From the NCBI GenBank assembly GCA_018224345.1, contig JAGTUW010000030.1:1-7730 (forward strand): a DNA stretch of 7,730 nt, given 5' to 3'. This document shows, one piece after another, positions 6,520-7,730 of this stretch (position 1 is its first letter; every line of letters begins with the position of its first letter). The notes beneath the pieces were generated by a model, which had not been told where the DNA came from, made no database searches, and saw only the letters and a program-made list of their open reading frames with translations. This DNA is from Bacteroidota bacterium. Lineage in GTDB: Bacteria > Bacteroidota > Ignavibacteria > SZUA-365. Both the position numbers and the translations under genes were made by a program.

Positions 6520-6948
6520 GATAAAACTGCCCTTTCCGATAACCTGGAATTACAGACATTCTGCCTGCATTGCACATTCAATATTCAACATCAGCTCCTC
6601 TTGTGTTGTCAGCAAGCGGACGTTCGGGAAAAGCGCAGTTCGCACCCACAGAACAACGCATGACTGTGGTCCTCCGGAATCCGGGCAGGCAGTATATTCG
6701 GATATCACGACTGTAGATATCACAATTTCAGGTTAGCGGCAGATGACGGCGGCCGTATATCTTGGGGAGAGTCTGCGGGGGGAAGCGATGGTGATGCCTT
6801 CGTTATGGGATATCAGTATCCGGTTATGTCGCTTTAGGCTCCACTGAAAACATGGAAACGTCAGCCAGCGGACAATTCCTGTTCACAATTACTTTCATAT
6901 TGATCGCAGCACATCATTCACTATTCACTTACTTCGCAGGAGATCTTT
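6520..6948. other. Divergent intergenic region between the thioredoxin-like and P460 genes
   Basis: No convincing gene. A 34-codon plus-strand frame at 6743-6847 lacks an SD and resembles nothing I know. On the minus strand GTGATATC occurs twice (6723-6716 and 6708-6701), 15 bases apart, just upstream of TATACT (6696-6691), a -10-like hexamer; this could be an activator-dependent promoter for the thioredoxin-like gene with a leader of about 165 bases. A related word (gatatcag) lies near 6809. I could not find a convincing promoter for the P460 gene on the plus strand. Confidence 0.45.
6938..6942 (+). promoter_or_regulatory. Ribosome-binding site of the P460 lipoprotein gene
   Basis: AGGAG, six bases before the ATG at 6949. 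Good sequence and spacing; together with the signal peptide that follows it fixes the start. Confidence 0.85.
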
Positions 6949-7455
6949 ATGAAATACCTTTCCCTGTTCCTGTTCGCACTTGCGTTGAGCGCTTTTACAG
7001 CCTGTTCCGATGACGATGATCCGGTCAATCCAGGAGATCAGGAGTTCATTGCGACGGAAGCGGATTTTGCCGGCCACCGCGGCTGGGCGCAACCGGTTTC
7101 CCCCATCAGTGGCAAGGATCCGGCAGGACTGGTTGGTGACGCACACGGCGCCGATGACGAAGATATGACACGCCACGTGTTCATCAATGACAACAATGTG
7201 ACACGCGATGGAAACGGCAATTTCCCTGTCGGCACACGCCTGGTCAAGGAAGTCCGCATGGCCGACGGTTCTGTCGCCATGGTCACCGCCATGGTCAAGC
7301 GCGGCGGAGATTTCAACGACAGCCATCGCAACTGGGAATGGCTCATGTTGGGCGAGGACGGGAGCATCATGGATCGTGGCGCGAATCTTATGGACAATAT
7401 GTGTAATGGTTGCCACGCACAGGCCGCGGACAAGGACTACGTGTTTACGAAGTGA
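6949..7455 (+). CDS. Cytochrome P460-family c-type heme lipoprotein
   Basis: 168 residues. Lipoprotein signal peptide at 1-18 with lipid-modified Cys19 (AFTAC; Phe at -3 is slightly unusual). The mature protein begins C-S-D-D-D-D, an acidic stretch like the lipoprotein export signal that sends Bacteroidota lipoproteins to the cell surface. The domain from about 40 to 168 matches cytochrome P460: FPVGTRLVKEVR (92-103), VAMVTAMVKRGGDFN (109-123), WEWLML (129-134), then the heme c site C152-N-G-C155-H156 and the typical tail DYVFTK. Family members bind a c-type heme, sometimes cross-linked to a lysine, and oxidise hydroxylamine or bind NO; K100 and K117 are lysines in the conserved block but I cannot say whether either is cross-linked. 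H156 would be the proximal heme ligand. Cytochrome c maturation genes are needed and are not in the window. It is a single-gene unit: own SD, spacers on both sides, terminator 24 bases after the stop. Confidence 0.87.
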   Translation: MKYLSLFLFALALSAFTACSDDDDPVNPGDQEFIATEADFAGHRGWAQPVSPISGKDPAGLVGDAHGADDEDMTRHVFINDNNVTRDGNGNFPVGTRLVKEVRMADGSVAMVTAMVKRGGDFNDSHRNWEWLMLGEDGSIMDRGANLMDNMCNGCHAQAADKDYVFTK

Positions 7456-7478
7456 CATCGAAGAAGCCGACACAGCAC

Positions 7479-7504
7479 AAGCCGGAGTTTCTCCGGCTTT
7501 TTTT
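7479..7504 (+). terminator. Intrinsic terminator of the P460 gene
   Basis: Perfect stem gccggag / ctccggc (7481-7487, 7491-7497) with a TTT loop, followed by seven T (7498-7504). Two A before the stem can pair with the first two T, giving nine base pairs. Confidence 0.95.
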
Positions 7505-7530
7505 ATGCGCAACCGCATCACGAATTGTAG

Positions 7531-7550
7531 GGCCGGTTCGCGAACCGCCC
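7531..7550. repeat. Palindromic, REP-like element in the non-coding tail
   Basis: A perfect 14-base palindrome, cggttcgcgaaccg (7534-7547), extends through one C-C mismatch by two more G-C pairs. With the preceding ttgtagg it resembles the dispersed intergenic hairpins written as GTAGGGGCGGTTCGCGAACCGCCC-like in many bacteria; that resemblance is from memory. The rest of 7505-7730 holds no gene I can support, only short symmetric words (gtaattac at 7676-7683; acccgg/ccgggt at 7624-7629 and 7651-7656). Confidence 0.5.
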
Positions 7551-7730
7551 ATCCATCACCACCACACGGATCATCCGGGATGCACCGGAATCGCATCACA
7601 TCGGACCGTACGCATTCATCGATACCCGGCAATGGAATGACGTGTTGTGTCCGGGTGAATCCCGCCGGGTCGTACGTAATTACCGATAACCCGACCGATG
7701 CAAACGCGATGTTGTGTGGGTGTGGTTGAC

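Noticed and set aside
6743..6847. 34-codon plus-strand frame before the P460 gene
   Set aside because: No SD, no known similarity, no hydrophobic or charged pattern of a small protein; best treated as chance.
6925..7632. Minus-strand open frame of 235 codons across the P460 gene
   Set aside because: It crosses the P460 gene and its terminator; the plus frame has a clear SD, lipobox and CxxCH.
7505..7730. CRISPR-like or tandem repeat array at the right end
   Set aside because: Only isolated short repeats (cgcatcac twice, tgttgtgt twice) with no regular spacing or repeat units.

Overview
The window reads as a piece of a fairly GC-rich bacterial chromosome, most likely from the FCB superphylum (Bacteroidota, Chlorobiota, Ignavibacteria, Kapabacteria and relatives). 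Three things point there: a very large SprA-related outer-membrane protein, an aspartate-rich lipoprotein with a heme c site, and the style of the CRP/FNR regulator. Good Shine-Dalgarno sequences and a near-consensus sigma-70 promoter are unlike core Bacteroidota, which mostly lack the former and use a different promoter. I therefore lean to a Chlorobiota/Ignavibacteria/Kapabacteria-like lineage. This is inference from a few genes, not a phylogeny.

Layout. 1-467: no gene recognised. 468-3977 (+): a 1169-residue secreted beta-barrel protein related to the N-terminal part of SprA. It meets, tail to tail, a minus-strand M29-type metallo-aminopeptidase (3974-5122); the two share one CTAG for their stop codons. 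5123-5376: spacer with a GC-rich palindrome. 5377-6099 (-): CRP/FNR-family regulator with a strong SD, a structured leader and a near-consensus promoter surrounded by inverted repeats. 6229-6519 (-): small thioredoxin-fold protein with one cysteine. 6520-6948: spacer between divergent genes. 6949-7455 (+): cytochrome P460-family lipoprotein, closed by a textbook intrinsic terminator (7479-7504). 7505-7730: no gene, one strong palindrome resembling dispersed intergenic repeats.

How the parts may fit. The three minus-strand genes (thioredoxin-like, regulator, peptidase) run in the same direction, but spacers of 129 and 254 bases and a promoter in front of the regulator argue against one tight operon. 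The P460 lipoprotein is divergent from them. P460 proteins act on hydroxylamine or nitric oxide, and many CRP/FNR relatives sense NO or redox state, so a small nitrosative-stress neighbourhood is possible but unproven. No CRISPR array, tRNA, rRNA, complete mobile element or defence system was seen. The most distinctive signals are the symmetric sites around the regulator promoter, the surface-lipoprotein form of cytochrome P460, and the SprA-like barrel protein of unknown role.
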